DNA from: Solea solea
Lineage: Eukaryota; Chordata; Actinopteri; Pleuronectiformes; Soleidae
Assembly (NCBI RefSeq): GCF_958295425.1
Contig: NC_081146.1
Span: forward strand, 62,001-126,000
Length of the DNA stretch: 64,000 nt
Direction: 5' to 3'
The translations under genes and the position numbers were made by a program. Within the stretch, counting starts at the first letter, position 1. Each line of letters begins with the position of its first letter. Below the pieces are notes generated by a model. It had not been told where the DNA came from, ran no database searches, and saw only the letters and a list, made by a program, of their open reading frames with translations. This document shows positions 26,329 to 42,300 of this stretch, piece after piece.

Positions 26329-29300
26329 CTGACGGCATATAACTATATCTTATAAGATGTTAACTTTATTTATCAGGTTTATGTGACGGGACAATAGAAA
26401 ATTGAAAAAAATCAGAAAACAGCCGTATACTTGCTGAATGTGCACAACAAAAGACACAAATAGAAAAACACATCCAAACAGTGAAATCATTGCAAAATCA
26501 AACACTGAAGGCATATAACTATATCTTATAAGATGTTAACTTTATTTGTGAGGTTTATGTTATGCGACAGTAGAAAATTGAAAAAAATCAGAAAACAGCC
26601 GTATACTTGCTGAATGTGCACAACAAAAGACACAAATAGAAAAACACATCCAAACAGTGAAATCATTGCAAAATCAAACACTGAAGGCATATAACTATAT
26701 CTTATAAGATGTTAACTTTATTTGTGAGGTTTATGTTATGCGACAGTAGAAAATTGAAAAAAATCAGAAAACAGCCGTATACTTGCTGAATGTGCACAAC
26801 AAAAGACACAAATAGAAAAACACATCCAAACAGTGAAATCATTGCAAAATCAAACACTGACGGCATATAACTATATCTTATAAGATTTTAACTTTATTTG
26901 TGAGGTTTATGTTATGGGACAGCAGAAAATTGAAAAAAATCAGAAAACATCCGTATACTTGATGAATGTGGACAAAAACAGACACAAATAGAAAAACACA
27001 TCCAAACAGTGAAATCATTGCAAAATCAAACACTGAAGGCATATAACTATATCTTATAAGATTTTTACTTTATTTGTGAGGTTTATGTTATGGGACAGTA
27101 GAAAATTGAAAAAAATCTGAAAACAGCCGTATACTTGCTGAATGTGCACAAAAACAGACACAAATAGAAAAACACATCCAAACAGTGAAATCATTGCAAA
27201 ATCAAACACTGAAGGCATATAACTATATCTTATAAGATTTTAACTTTATTTGTGAGGTTTATGTTATGGGACAGTAGAAAATTGAAAAAAATCTGAAAAC
27301 AGCCGTATACTTGCTGAATGTGCACAAAACAGACACAAATAGAAAAACACATCCAAACAGTGAAATCATTGCAAAATCAAACACTGACAGCATATAACTA
27401 TATCTGATAAGATGTTAACTTTATTTATCAGGTTTATGTTACGGGACAATAGAAAATTGAAAAAAATCAGAAAACAGCCGTATACTTGCTGAATGTGCAC
27501 AAAACAGACACAAATAGAAAAGCACATCCAAACAGTGAAATCATTGCAAAATCAAACACTGAGGGTACAGAAGTATATCTTATAAGATGTTAACTTTATT
27601 TGTGAGGTTTATGTTATGCGACAGTAGAAAATTGAAAAAAATCAGAAAACAGCCGTATACTTGCTGAATGCGCACAAAAAACAGACACAAATAGAAAAAC
27701 ACATCCAAACAGTGATATCATTGCAAAATCAAACACTGACGGCATATAACTATATCTTATAAGATTTTAACTTTATTTGTGAGGTTTATGTTATGGGACA
27801 GCAGAAAATTGAAAAAAATCAGAAAACATCCGTATACTTGATGAATGTGGACAAAAACAGACACAAATAGAAAAACACATCCAAACAGTGAAATCATTGC
27901 AAAATCAAACACTGAAGGCATATAACTATATCTTATAAGATTTTTACTTTATTTGTGAGGTTTATGTTATGGGACAGTAGAAAATTGAAAAAAATCAGAA
28001 AACAGCCGTATACTTGCTGAATGTGCACAAAAACAGACACAAATAGAAAAACACATCCAAACAGTGAAATCATTGCAAAATCAAACACTGAAGGCATATA
28101 ACTATATCTTATAAGATGTTAACTTTATTTGTGAGGTTTATGTTATGCGACAGTAGAAAATTGAAAAAAATCAGAAAACAGCCGTATACTTGCTGAATGT
28201 GCACAACAAAAGACACAAATAGAAAAACACATCCAAACAGTGAAATCATTGCAAAATCAAACACTGAGGGTACAGAAGTATATCTTATAAGATGTTAACT
28301 TTATTTGTGAGGTTTATGTTATGGGACAGTAGAAAATTGAAAAAAATCAGAAAACAGTCGATACTTGCTGAATGTGCACAACAAAAGACACAAATAGAAA
28401 AACACATCCAAACAGTGAAATCATTGCAAAATCAAACACTGAGGGTACAGAAGTATATCTTATAAGATGTTAACTTTATTTGTGAGGTTTATGTTATGGG
28501 ATAGTAGAAAATTGAAAAAAATCAGAAAACAGCCGTATACTTGCTGAATGCGCACAAAAACAGACACAAATAGAAAAAAACATACAAACAGTGAAATCAT
28601 TGCAAAATCAAACACTGAAGGCATATAACTATATCTTAAAAGATGTTAACTTTATTTGTGAGGTTTATGTTATGGGACAGTAGAAAATTGAAAAAAATCA
28701 GAAAACAGCCGTATACTTGCTGAATGTGCACAACAAAAGACACAAATAGAAAAACACATCCAAACAGTGAAATCATTGCAAAATCAAACACTGAAGGCAT
28801 ATAACTATATCTTATAAGATGTTAACTTTATTTGTGAGGTTTATGTTATGCGACAGTAGAAAATTGAAAAAAATCAGAAAACAGCCGTGTACTTGCTGAA
28901 TGTGCACAACAAAAGACACAAATAGAAAAACACATCCAAACAGTGAAATCATTGCAAAATCAAACCCTGAAGGCATATAACTATATCTTATAAGATTTTA
29001 ACTTTATTTGTGAGGTTTATATTATGGGACAGTAGAAAATTGAAAAAAATCAGAAAACAGCCGTATACTTGCTGAATGTGCACAAAAACAGACACAAATA
29101 GAAAAACACATCCAAACAGTGAAATCATTGCAAAATCAAACACTGAAGGCATGTAACTATATCTTATAAGATTTTAACTTTATGTGTGAGGTTTATGTTA
29201 TGGGACAGTAGAAAATTGAAAAAAATCAGAAAACAGCCGTATACTTGCTGAATGTGCACAAAAACAGACACAAATAGAAAAACACATCCAAACAGTGAAA

Positions 29301-32300
29301 TCATTGCAAAATCAAACACTGAGGTTACAGAAGTATATCTTATAAGATGTTAACTTTATTTGTGAGGTTTATGTTATGGGACAGTAGAAAATTGAAAAAA
29401 ATCAGAAAACAGCCGTATACTTGCTGAATGCGCACAAAAACAGACACAAATAGAAAAACACATCCAAACAGTGAAATCATTGCAAAATCAAACACTGACG
29501 GCATATAACTATATCTTATAAGATTTTAACTTTATTTGTGAGGTTTATGTTATGGGACAGCAGAAAATTGAAAAAAATCAGAAAACATCCGTATACTTGA
29601 TGAATGTGGACAAAAACAGACACAAATAGAAAAACACATCCAAACAGTGAAATCATTGCAAAATCAAACACTGAAGGCATATAACTATATCTTATAAGAT
29701 TTTTACTTTATTTGTGAGGTTTATGTTATGGGACAGTAGAAAATTGAAAAAAATCTGAAAACAGCCGTATACTTGCTGAATGTGCACAAAAACAGACACA
29801 AATAGAAAAACACATCCAAACAGTGAAATCATTGCAAAATCAAACCCTGAAGGCATATAACTATATCTTATAAGATTTTAACTTTATTTGTGAGGTTTAT
29901 ATTATGGGACAGTAGAAAATTGAAAAAAATCAGAAAACAGCCGTATACTTGCTGAATGTGCACAAAAACAGACACAAATAGAAAAACACATCCAAACAGT
30001 GAAATCATTGCAAAATCAAACACTGAAGGCATATAACTATATCTTATAAGATTTTAACTTTATGTGTGAGGTTTATGTTATGGGACAGTAGAAAATTGAA
30101 AAAAATCAGAAAACAGCCGTATACTTGCTGAATGTGCACAAAAACAGACACAAATAGAAAAACACATCCAAACAGTGAAATCATTGCAAAATCAAACACT
30201 GAGGTTACAGAAGTATATCTTATAAGATGTTAACTTTATTTGTGAGGTTTATGTTATGGGACAGTAGAAAATTGAAAAAAATCAGAAAACAGCCGTATAC
30301 TTGCTGAATGCGCACAAAAACAGACACAAATAGAAAAACACATCCAAACAGTGAAATCATTGCAAAATCAAACACTGACGGCATATAACTATATCTTATA
30401 AGATTTTTACTTTATTTGTGAGGTTTATGTTATGGGACAGTAGAAAATTGAAAAAAATCTGAAAACAGCCGTATACTTGCTGAATGTGCACAAAAACAGA
30501 CACAAATAGAAAAACACATCCAAACAGTGAAATCATTGCAAAATCAAACACTGAAGGCATATAACTATATCTTATAAGATTTTAACTTTATTTGTGAGGT
30601 TTATGTTATGGGACAGTAGAAAATTGAAAAAAATCTGAAAACAGCCGTATACTTGCTGAATGTGCACAAAACAGACACAAATAGAAAAACACATCCAAAC
30701 AGTGAAATCATTGCAAAATCAAACACTGAGGGTACAGAAGTATATCTTATAAGATGTTAACTTTATTTGTGAGGTTTATGTTTTGCGACAGTAGAAAATT
30801 GAAAAAAATCAGAAAACAGCCGTATACTTGCTGAATATGCACAAAACAGACACAAATAGAAAAACACATCCAAACAGTGAAATCATTGCAAAATCAAACA
30901 CTGAAGGCATATAACTATATCTTATAAGATGTTAACTTTATTTATGAGGTTAATGTTACGGGACAATAGAAAATTAAAAAAAATCAGAAAACAGCCGTAT
31001 ACTTGCTGAATGCGCACAAAAACAGACACAAATAGAAAAACACATCCAAACAGTGATATCATTGCAAAATCAAACACTGAGGTTACAGAAGTATATCTTA
31101 TAAGATGTTAACTTTATTTATGAGGTTTATGTTATGCGACAGTAGAAAATTGAAAAAAATCAGAAAACAGCCGTATACTTGCTGAATGTGCACAACAAAA
31201 GACACAAATAGAAAAACACATCCAAACAGTGAAATCATTGCAAAATCAAACCCTGAAGGCATATAACTATATCTTATAAGATTTTAACTTTATTTGTGAG
31301 GTTTATATTATGGGACAGTAGAAAATTGAAAAAAATCAGAAAACAGCCGTATACTTGCTGAATGTGCACAAAAACAGACACAAATAGAAAAACACATCCA
31401 AACAGTGAAATCATTGCAAAATCAAACACTGAAGGCATATAACTATATCTTATAAGATTTTAACTTTATTTGTGAGGTTTATGTTATGGGACAGTAGAAA
31501 ATTGAAAAAAATCAGAAAACAGCCGTATACTTGCTGAATGTGCACAAAACAGACACAAATAGAAAAACACATCCAAACAGTGAAATCATTGCAAAATCAA
31601 ACACTGACGGCATATAACTATATCTTATAAGATGTTAACTTTATTTATCAGGTTTATGTGACGGGACAATAGAAAATTGAAAAAAATCAGAAAACAGCCG
31701 TATACTTGCTGAATGTGCACAACAAAAGACACAAATAGAAAAACACATCCAAACAGTGAAATCATTGCAAAATCAAACACTGAAGGCATATAACTATATC
31801 TTATAAGATGTTAACTTTATTTGTGAGGTTTATGTTATGCGACAGTAGAAAATTGAAAAAAATCAGAAAACAGCCGTATACTTGCTGAATGTGCACAACA
31901 AAAGACACAAATAGAAAAACACATCCAAACAGTGAAATCATTGCAAAATCAAACACTGAAGGCATATAACTATATCTTATAAGATGTTAACTTTATTTGT
32001 GAGGTTTATGTTATGCGACAGTAGAAAATTGAAAAAAATCAGAAAACAGCCGTATACTTGCTGAATGTGCACAACAAAAGACACAAATAGAAAAACACAT
32101 CCAAACAGTGAAATCATTGCAAAATCAAACACTGACGGCATATAACTATATCTTATAAGATTTTAACTTTATTTGTGAGGTTTATGTTATGGGACAGCAG
32201 AAAACTGAAAAAAATCAGAAAACATCCGTATACTTGATGAATGTGGACAAAAACAGACACAAATAGAAAAACACATCCAAACAGTGAAATCATTGCAAAA

Positions 32301-35300
32301 TCAAACACTGAAGGCATATAACTATATCTTATAAGATTTTTACTTTATTTGTGAGGTTTATGTTATGGGACAGTAGAAAATTGAAAAAAATCTGAAAACA
32401 GCCGTATACTTGCTGAATGTGCACAAAAACAGACACAAATAGAAAAACACATCCAAACAGTGAAATCATTGCAAAATCAAACACTGAAGGCATATAACTA
32501 TATCTTATAAGATTTTAACTTTATTTGTGAGGTTTATGTTATGGGACAGTAGAAAATTGAAAAAAATCTGAAAACAGCCGTATACTTGCTGAATGTGCAC
32601 AAAACAGACACAAATAGAAAAACACATCCAAACAGTGAAATCATTGCAAAATCAAACACTGACAGCATATAACTATATCTGATAAGATGTTAACTTTATT
32701 TATCAGGTTTATGTTACGGGACAATAGAAAATTGAAAAAAATCAGAAAACAGCCGTATACTTGCTGAATGTGCACAAAACAGACACAAATAGAAAAGCAC
32801 ATCCAAACAGTGAAATCATTGCAAAATCAAACACTGAGGGTACAGAAGTATATCTTATAAGATGTTAACTTTATTTGTGAGGTTTATGTTATGCGACAGT
32901 AGAAAATTGAAAAAAATCAGAAAACAGCCGTATACTTGCTGAATGCGCACAAAAAACAGACACAAATAGAAAAACACATCCAAACAGTGATATCATTGCA
33001 AAATCAAACACTGACGGCATATAACTATATCTTATAAGATTTTAACTTTATTTGTGAGGTTTATGTTATGGGACAGCAGAAAATTGAAAAAAATCAGAAA
33101 ACATCCGTATACTTGATGAATGTGGACAAAAACAGACACAAATAGAAAAACACATCCAAACAGTGAAATCATTGCAAAATCAAACACTGAAGGCATATAA
33201 CTATATCTTATAAGATTTTTACTTTATTTGTGAGGTTTATGTTATGGGACAGTAGAAAATTGAAAAAAATCAGAAAACAGCCGTATACTTGCTGAATGTG
33301 CACAAAAACAGACACAAATAGAAAAACACATCCAAACAGTGAAATCATTGCAAAATCAAACACTGAAGGCATATAACTATATCTTATAAGATGTTAACTT
33401 TATTTGTGAGGTTTATGTTATGCGACAGTAGAAAATTGAAAAAAATCAGAAAACAGCCGTATACTTGCTGAATGTGCACAACAAAAGACACAAATAGAAA
33501 AACACATCCAAACAGTGAAATCATTGCAAAATCAAACACTGAGGGTACAGAAGTATATCTTATAAGATGTTAACTTTATTTGTGAGGTTTATGTTATGGG
33601 ACAGTAGAAAATTGAAAAAAATCAGAAAACAGTCGATACTTGCTGAATGTGCACAACAAAAGACACAAATAGAAAAACACATCCAAACAGTGAAATCATT
33701 GCAAAATCAAACACTGAGGGTACAGAAGTATATCTTATAAGATGTTAACTTTATTTGTGAGGTTTATGTTATGGGATAGTAGAAAATTGAAAAAAATCAG
33801 AAAACAGCCGTATACTTGCTGAATGCGCACAAAAACAGACACAAATAGAAAAAAACATACAAACAGTGAAATCATTGCAAAATCAAACACTGAAGGCATA
33901 TAACTATATCTTAAAAGATGTTAACTTTATTTGTGAGGTTTATGTTATGGGACAGTAGAAAATTGAAAAAAATCAGAAAACAGCCGTATACTTGCTGAAT
34001 GTGCACAACAAAAGACACAAATAGAAAAACACATCCAAACAGTGAAATCATTGCAAAATCAAACACTGAAGGCATATAACTATATCTTATAAGATGTTAA
34101 CTTTATTTGTGAGGTTTATGTTATGCGACAGTAGAAAATTGAAAAAAATCAGAAAACAGCCGTATACTTGCTGAATGTGCACAACAAAAGACACAAATAG
34201 AAAAACACATCCAAACAGTGAAATCATTGCAAAATCAAACCCTGAAGGCATATAACTATATCTTATAAGATTTTAACTTTATTTGTGAGGTTTATATTAT
34301 GGGACAGTAGAAAATTGAAAAAAATCAGAAAACAGCCGTATACTTGCTGAATGTGCACAAAAACAGACACAAATAGAAAAACACATCCAAACAGTGAAAT
34401 CATTGCAAAATCAAACACTGAAGGCATGTAACTATATCTTATAAGATTTTAACTTTATGTGTGAGGTTTATGTTATGGGACAGTAGAAAATTGAAAAAAA
34501 TCAGAAAACAGCCGTATACTTGCTGAATGTGCACAAAAACAGACACAAATAGAAAAACACATCCAAACAGTGAAATCATTGCAAAATCAAACACTGAGGT
34601 TACAGAAGTATATCTTATAAGATGTTAACTTTATTTGTGAGGTTTATGTTATGGGACAGTAGAAAATTGAAAAAAATCAGAAAACAGCCGTATACTTGCT
34701 GAATGCGCACAAAAACAGACACAAATAGAAAAACACATCCAAACAGTGAAATCATTGCAAAATCAAACACTGACGGCATATAACTATATCTTATAAGATT
34801 TTAACTTTATTTGTGAGGTTTATGTTATGGGACAGCAGAAAATTGAAAAAAATCAGAAAACATCCGTATACTTGATGAATGTGGACAAAAACAGACACAA
34901 ATAGAAAAACACATCCAAACAGTGAAATCATTGCAAAATCAAACACTGAAGGCATATAACTATATCTTATAAGATTTTTACTTTATTTGTGAGGTTTATG
35001 TTATGGGACAGTAGAAAATTGAAAAAAATCTGAAAACAGCCGTATACTTGCTGAATGTGCACAAAAACAGACACAAATAGAAAAACACATCCAAACAGTG
35101 AAATCATTGCAAAATCAAACCCTGAAGGCATATAACTATATCTTATAAGATTTTAACTTTATTTGTGAGGTTTATATTATGGGACAGTAGAAAATTGAAA
35201 AAAATCAGAAAACAGCCGTATACTTGCTGAATGTGCACAAAAACAGACACAAATAGAAAAACACATCCAAACAGTGAAATCATTGCAAAATCAAACACTG

Positions 35301-36390
35301 AAGGCATATAACTATATCTTATAAGATTTTAACTTTATGTGTGAGGTTTATGTTATGGGACAGTAGAAAATTGAAAAAAATCAGAAAACAGCCGTATACT
35401 TGCTGAATGTGCACAAAAACAGACACAAATAGAAAAACACATCCAAACAGTGAAATCATTGCAAAATCAAACACTGAGGTTACAGAAGTATATCTTATAA
35501 GATGTTAACTTTATTTGTGAGGTTTATGTTATGGGACAGTAGAAAATTGAAAAAAATCAGAAAACAGCCGTATACTTGCTGAATGCGCACAAAAACAGAC
35601 ACAAATAGAAAAACACATCCAAACAGTGAAATCATTGCAAAATCAAACACTGACGGCATATAACTATATCTTATAAGATTTTTACTTTATTTGTGAGGTT
35701 TATGTTATGGGACAGTAGAAAATTGAAAAAAATCTGAAAACAGCCGTATACTTGCTGAATGTGCACAAAAACAGACACAAATAGAAAAACACATCCAAAC
35801 AGTGAAATCATTGCAAAATCAAACACTGAAGGCATATAACTATATCTTATAAGATTTTAACTTTATTTGTGAGGTTTATGTTATGGGACAGTAGAAAATT
35901 GAAAAAAATCTGAAAACAGCCGTATACTTGCTGAATGTGCACAAAACAGACACAAATAGAAAAACACATCCAAACAGTGAAATCATTGCAAAATCAAACA
36001 CTGAGGGTACAGAAGTATATCTTATAAGATGTTAACTTTATTTGTGAGGTTTATGTTTTGCGACAGTAGAAAATTGAAAAAAATCAGAAAACAGCCGTAT
36101 ACTTGCTGAATATGCACAAAACAGACACAAATAGAAAAACACATCCAAACAGTGAAATCATTGCAAAATCAAACACTGAAGGCATATAACTATATCTTAT
36201 AAGATGTTAACTTTATTTATGAGGTTAATGTTACGGGACAATAGAAAATTAAAAAAAATCAGAAAACAGCCGTATACTTGCTGAATGCGCACAAAAACAG
36301 ACACAAATAGAAAAACACATCCAAACAGTGATATCATTGCAAAATCAAACACTGAGGTTACAGAAGTATATCTTATAAGATGTTAACTTT
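25850..36390 (+). repeat. Tandem duplication of a 30-monomer (5275-bp) block
   Basis: Private variants recur at exactly 5275 bp: tatcaggtttatgtgacggg at 26371 and 31646, gtttatatta at 26026 and 31301, and tgaatgtgga at 26963/32238 and 29601/34876. The junction lies near 31120. The only base differences I found by eye are 26930 T versus 32205 C and 28889 G versus 34164 A. Boundaries are uncertain by tens of bases because they fall inside monomers. Confidence 0.87.
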
Positions 36391-37290
36391 ATTTGTGAGG
36401 TTTATGTTATGGGACAGTAGAAAATTTTAAAAAATCAGAAAACAGCCGTATACTTGCTGAATGCGCACAAAAACAGACACAAATAGAAAAACACATCCAA
36501 ACAGTGAAATCATTGCAAAATCAAACACTGAGGATAAATAACTATATCTTATAAGATTTAAACTTTATTTGTGAGGTTTATGTTATGGGACAGTAGAAAA
36601 TTGAAAAAAATCAGAAAACAGCCGTATACTTGCTGAATGTGCACAAAAACAGACACAAATAGAAAAACACATCCAAACAGTGAAATCATTGCAAAATCAA
36701 ACACTGAGGTTACAGAAGTATATCTTATAAGATGTTAACTTTATTTGTGAGGTTTATGTTATGGGCGAGGAGAAAATTGAAAAAAATCAGAAAACAGCCG
36801 TATACTTGCTGAATGTGCACAAAACAGACACAAATAGAAAAACACATCCAAACAGTGAAATCATTGCAAAATCAAACACTGAGGGTACAGAAGTATATCT
36901 TATAAGATGTTAACTTTATTTGTGAGGTTTATGTTTTGCGACAGTAGAAAATTGAAAAAAATCAGAAAACAGCCGTATACTTGCTGAATATGCACAAAAC
37001 AGACACAAATAGAAAAACACATCCAAACAGTGAAATCATTGCAAAATCAAACACTGAGGGTACAGAAGTATATCTTATAAGATGTTAACTTTATTTGTGA
37101 GGTTTATGTTATGCGACAGTAGAAAATTTAAAAAAATCAGAAAACAGCCGTATACTTGCTGAATGTGCACAAAAACAGACACAAATAGAAAAACACATCC
37201 AAACAGTGAAATCATTGCAAAATCAAACACTGAAGGCATATAACTATATCTTATAAGATGTTAACTTTATTTGTGAGGTTTATGTTATGG

Positions 37291-39393
37291 CGAGGAGAAA
37301 ATTGAAAAAAATCAGAAAACAGCCGTATACTTGCTGAATGTGCACAAAACAGACACAAATAGAAAAACACATCCAAACAGTGAAATCATTGCAAAATCAA
37401 ACACTGAGGGTACAGAAGTATATCTTATAAGATGTTAACTTTATTTGTGAGGTTTATGTTTTGCGACAGTAGAAAATTGAAAAAAATCAGAAAACAGCCG
37501 TATACTTGCTGAATGTGCACAAAACAGACACAAATAGAAAAACACATCCAAACAGTGAAATCATTGCAAAATCAAACACTGAGGTTACAGAAGTATATCT
37601 TATAAGATGTTAACTTTATTTGTGAGGTTTATGTTATGGGACAGTAGAAAATTGAAAAAAATCAGAAAACAGCCGTATACTTGCTGAATGTGCACAAAAA
37701 CAGACACAAATAGAAAAACACATCCAAACAGTGAAATCATTGCAAAATCAAACACTGAGGGTACAGAAGTATATCTTATAAGATGTTAACTTTATTTGTG
37801 AGGTTTATGTTATGCGACAGTAGAAAATTTAAAAAAATCAGAAAACAGCCGTATACTTGCTGAATGTGCACAAAAACAGACACAAATAGAAAAACACATC
37901 CAAACAGTGAAATCATTGCAAAATCAAACACTGAAGGCATATAACTATATCTTATAAGATGTTAACTTTATTTGTGAGGTTTATGTTATGGCGAGGAGAA
38001 AATTGAAAAAAATCAGAAAACAGCCGTATACTTGCTGAATGTGCACAAAACAGACACAAATAGAAAAACACATCCAAACAGTGAAATCATTGCAAAATCA
38101 AACACTGAGGGTACAGAAGTATATCTTATAAGATGTTAACTTTATTTGTGAGGTTTATGTTTTGCGACAGTAGAAAATTGAAAAAAATCAGAAAACAGCC
38201 GTATACTTGCTGAATGTGCACAAAACAGACACAAATAGAAAAACACATCCAAACAGTGAAATCATTGCAAAATCAAACACTGAGGTTACAGAAGTATATC
38301 TTATAAGATGTTAACTTTATTTGTGAGGTTTATGTTATGGGACAGTAGAAAATTGAAAAAAATCAGAAAACAGCCGTATACTTGCTGAATGTGCACAAAA
38401 ACAGACACAAATAGAAAAACACATCCAAACAGTGAAATCATTGCAAAATCAAACACTGAGGTTACAGAGGTATATCTTATAAGATGTTAACTTTATTTGT
38501 GAGGTTTATGTTATGGGACAGTAGAAAATTGAAAAAAATCAGAAAACAGCCGTATACTTGCTGAATGTGCACAAAAACAGACACAAATAGAAAAACACAT
38601 CCAAACAGTGAAATCATTGCAAAATCAAACACTGACGGCATATAACTATATCTTATGAGATTTTAACTTTATTTGTGAGGTTTATGTTATGGCGAGGAGA
38701 AAATTGAAAAAAATCAGAAAACAGCCGTATACTTGCTGAATGTGCACAAAACAGACACAAATAGAAAAACACATCCAAACAGTGAAATCATTGCAAAATC
38801 AAACACTGAGGGTACAGAAGTATATCTTATAAGATGTTAACTTTATTTGTGAGGTTTATGTTTTGCGACAGTAGAAAATTGAAAAAAATCAGAAAACAGC
38901 CGTATACTTGCTGAATGTGCACAAAACAGACACAAATAGAAAAACACATCCAAACAGTGAAATCATTGCAAAATCAAACACTGAGGTTACAGAAGTATAT
39001 CTTATAAGATGTTAACTTTATTTGTGAGGTTTATGTTATGGGACAGTAGAAAATTGAAAAAAATCAGAAAACAGCCGTATACTTGCTGAATGTGCACAAA
39101 AACAGACACAAATAGAAAAACACATCCAAACAGTGAAATCATTGCAAAATCAAACACTGAGGTTACAGAGGTATATCTTATAAGATGTTAACTTTATTTG
39201 TGAGGTTTATGTTATGGGACAGTAGAAAATTGAAAAAAATCAGAAAACAGCCGTATACTTGCTGAATGTGCACAAAAACAGACACAAATAGAAAAACACA
39301 TCCAAACAGTGAAATCATTGCAAAATCAAACACTGACGGCATATAACTATATCTTATGAGATTTTAACTTTATTTGTGAGGTTTATGTTATGG
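37291..39393 (+). repeat. 4-monomer (701-bp) higher-order repeat, about three copies
   Basis: The private variant tatggcgaggag starts repeat units at 37291, 37992 and 38693, 701 bp apart. A second marker, gttacagaggtatatc, recurs at about 38461 and 39162. The second and third copies look essentially identical; the first differs in its third and fourth monomers. The short period (4 x 176 minus 3) comes from monomers with one fewer A in the cacaaaacag segment. Confidence 0.8.
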
Positions 39394-42300
39394 GACAGTA
39401 GAAAATTGAAAAAAATCAGAAAACAGCCGTATACTTGCTGAATGTGCACAAAACAGACACAAATAGAAAAACACATCCAAACAGTGAAATCATTGCAAAA
39501 TCAAACACTGAGGGTACAGAAGTATATCTTATAAGATGTTAACTTTATTTGTGAGGTTTATGTTATGCGACAGTAGAAAATTTAAAAAAATCAGAAAACA
39601 GCCGTATACTTGCTGAATGTGCACAAAAACAGACACAAATAGAAAAACACATCCAAACAGTGAAATCATTGCAAAATCAAACACTGAAGGCATATAACTA
39701 TATCTTATAAGATGTTAACTTTATTTGTGAGGTTTATGTTATGGGACAGTAGAAAATTGAAAAAAATCAGAAAACAGCCGTATACTTGCTGAATGTGCAC
39801 AAAACAGACACAAATAGAAAAACACATCCAAACAGTGAAATCATTGCAAAATCAAACACTGAGGGTACAGAAGTATATCTTATAAGATGTTAACTTTATT
39901 TGTGAGGTTTATGTTATGCGACAGTAGAAAATTTAAAAAAATCAGAAAACAGCCGTATACTTGCTGAATGTGCACAAAAACAGACACAAATAGAAAAACA
40001 CATCCAAACAGTGAAATCATTGCAAAATCAAACACTGAAGGCATATAACTATATCTTATAAGATGTTAACTTTATTTGTGAGGTTTATGTTATGGGACAG
40101 TAGAAAATTGAAAAAAATCAGAAAACAGCCGTATACTTGCTGAATGTGCACAAAAACAGACACAAATAGAAAAACACATCCAAACAGTGAAATCATTGCA
40201 AAATCAAACACTGAAGGCATATAACTATATCTTATAAGATTTTAACTTTATTTGTGAGGTTTATGTTATGCGACAGTAGAAAATTGAAAAAAATCAGAAA
40301 ACAGCCGTATACTTGCTGAACGTGCACAAAGACAGACACAAATAGAAAAACACATCCAAACAGTGAAATCATTGCAAAATCAAACACTGAAGGCATATAA
40401 CTATATCTTATAAGATGTTAACTTTATTTATGAGGTTAATGTTACGGGACAATAGAAAATTGAAAAAAATCAGAAAACAGCCGTAAACTTGCTGAATGCG
40501 CACAAAAACAGACACAAATAGAAAAACACATCCAAACAGTGAAATCATTGCAAAATCAAACACTGAGGTTACAGAAGTATATCTTATAAGATGTTAACTT
40601 TATTTGTGAGGTTTATGTTATGGGACAGTAGAAAATTGAAAAAAATCAGAAAACAGCCGTATACTTGCTGAATGCGCACAAAAACAGACACAAATAGAAA
40701 AACACATCCAAACAGTGAAATCATTGCAAAATCAAACACTGAGGATAAATAACTATATCTTATAAGATTTAAACTTTATTTGTGAGGTTTATGTTATGGG
40801 ACAGTAGAAAATTGAAAAAAATCAGAAAACAGCCGTATACTTGCTGAATGTGCACAAAAACAGACACAAATAGAAAAACACATCCAAACAGTGAAATCAT
40901 TGCAAAATCAAACACTGAAGGCATATAACTATATCTTATAAGATTTTAACTTTATTTGTGAGGTTTATGTTATGCGACAGTAGAAAATTGAAAAAAATCA
41001 GAAAACAGCCGTATACTTGCTGAACGTGCACAAAGACAGACACAAATAGAAAAACACATCCAAACAGTGAAATCATTGCAAAATCAAACACTGAAGGCAT
41101 ATAACTATATCTTATAAGATGTTAACTTTATTTATGAGGTTAATGTTACGGGACAATAGAAAATTGAAAAAAATCAGAAAACAGCCGTAAACTTGCTGAA
41201 TGCGCACAAAAACAGACACAAATAGAAAAACACATCCAAACAGTGAAATCATTGCAAAATCAAACACTGAGGTTACAGAAGTATATCTTATAAGATGTTA
41301 ACTTTATTTGTGAGGTTTATGTTATGGGACAGTAGAAAATTGAAAAAAATCAGAAAACAGCCGTATACTTGCTGAATGCGCACAAAAACAGACACAAATA
41401 GAAAAACACATCCAAACAGTGAAATCATTGCAAAATCAAACACTGAGGATAAATAACTATATCTTATAAGATTTAAACTTTATTTGTGAGGTTTATGTTA
41501 TGGGACAGTAGAAAATTGAAAAAAATCAGAAAACAGCCGTATACTTGCTGAATGTGCACAAAAACAGACACAAATAGAAAAACACATCCAAACAGTGAAA
41601 TCTTTGCAAAATCAAACACTGAGGTTACAGAAGTATATCTTATAAGATGTTAACTTTATTTGTGAGGTTTATGTTATGGGACAGTAGAAAATTGAAAAAA
41701 ATCAGAAAACAGCTGTATACTTGCTGAACGTGCACAAAGACAGACACAAATAGAAAAACACATCCAAACAGTGAAATCATTGCAAAATCAAACACTGAAG
41801 GCATATAACTATGTCTTATAAGATGTTAACTTTATTTGTGAGGTTTATGTTATGGGACAGTAGAAAATTGAAAAAAATCAGAAAACAGCCGTATACTTGC
41901 TGAATGTGCACAAAAACAGACACAAATAGAAAAACACATCCAAACAGTGAAATCATTGCAAAATCAAACACTGAGGTTACAGAAGTATATCTTATAAGAT
42001 GTTAACTTTATTTGTGAGGTTTATGTTATGGGACAGTAGAAAATTGAAAAAAATCAGAAAACAGCTGTATACTTGCTGAACGTGCACAAAGACATACACA
42101 AATAGAAAAACACATCCAAACAGTGAAATCATTGCAAAATCAAACACTGAAGGCATATAACTATATCTTATAAGATGTTAACTTTATTTATGAGGTTAAT
42201 TCTACGGGACAATAGAAAATTGAAAAAAATCAGAAAACAGCCGTATACTTGCTGAATGCGCACAAAAACAGACACAAATAGAAAAACACATCCAAACAGT

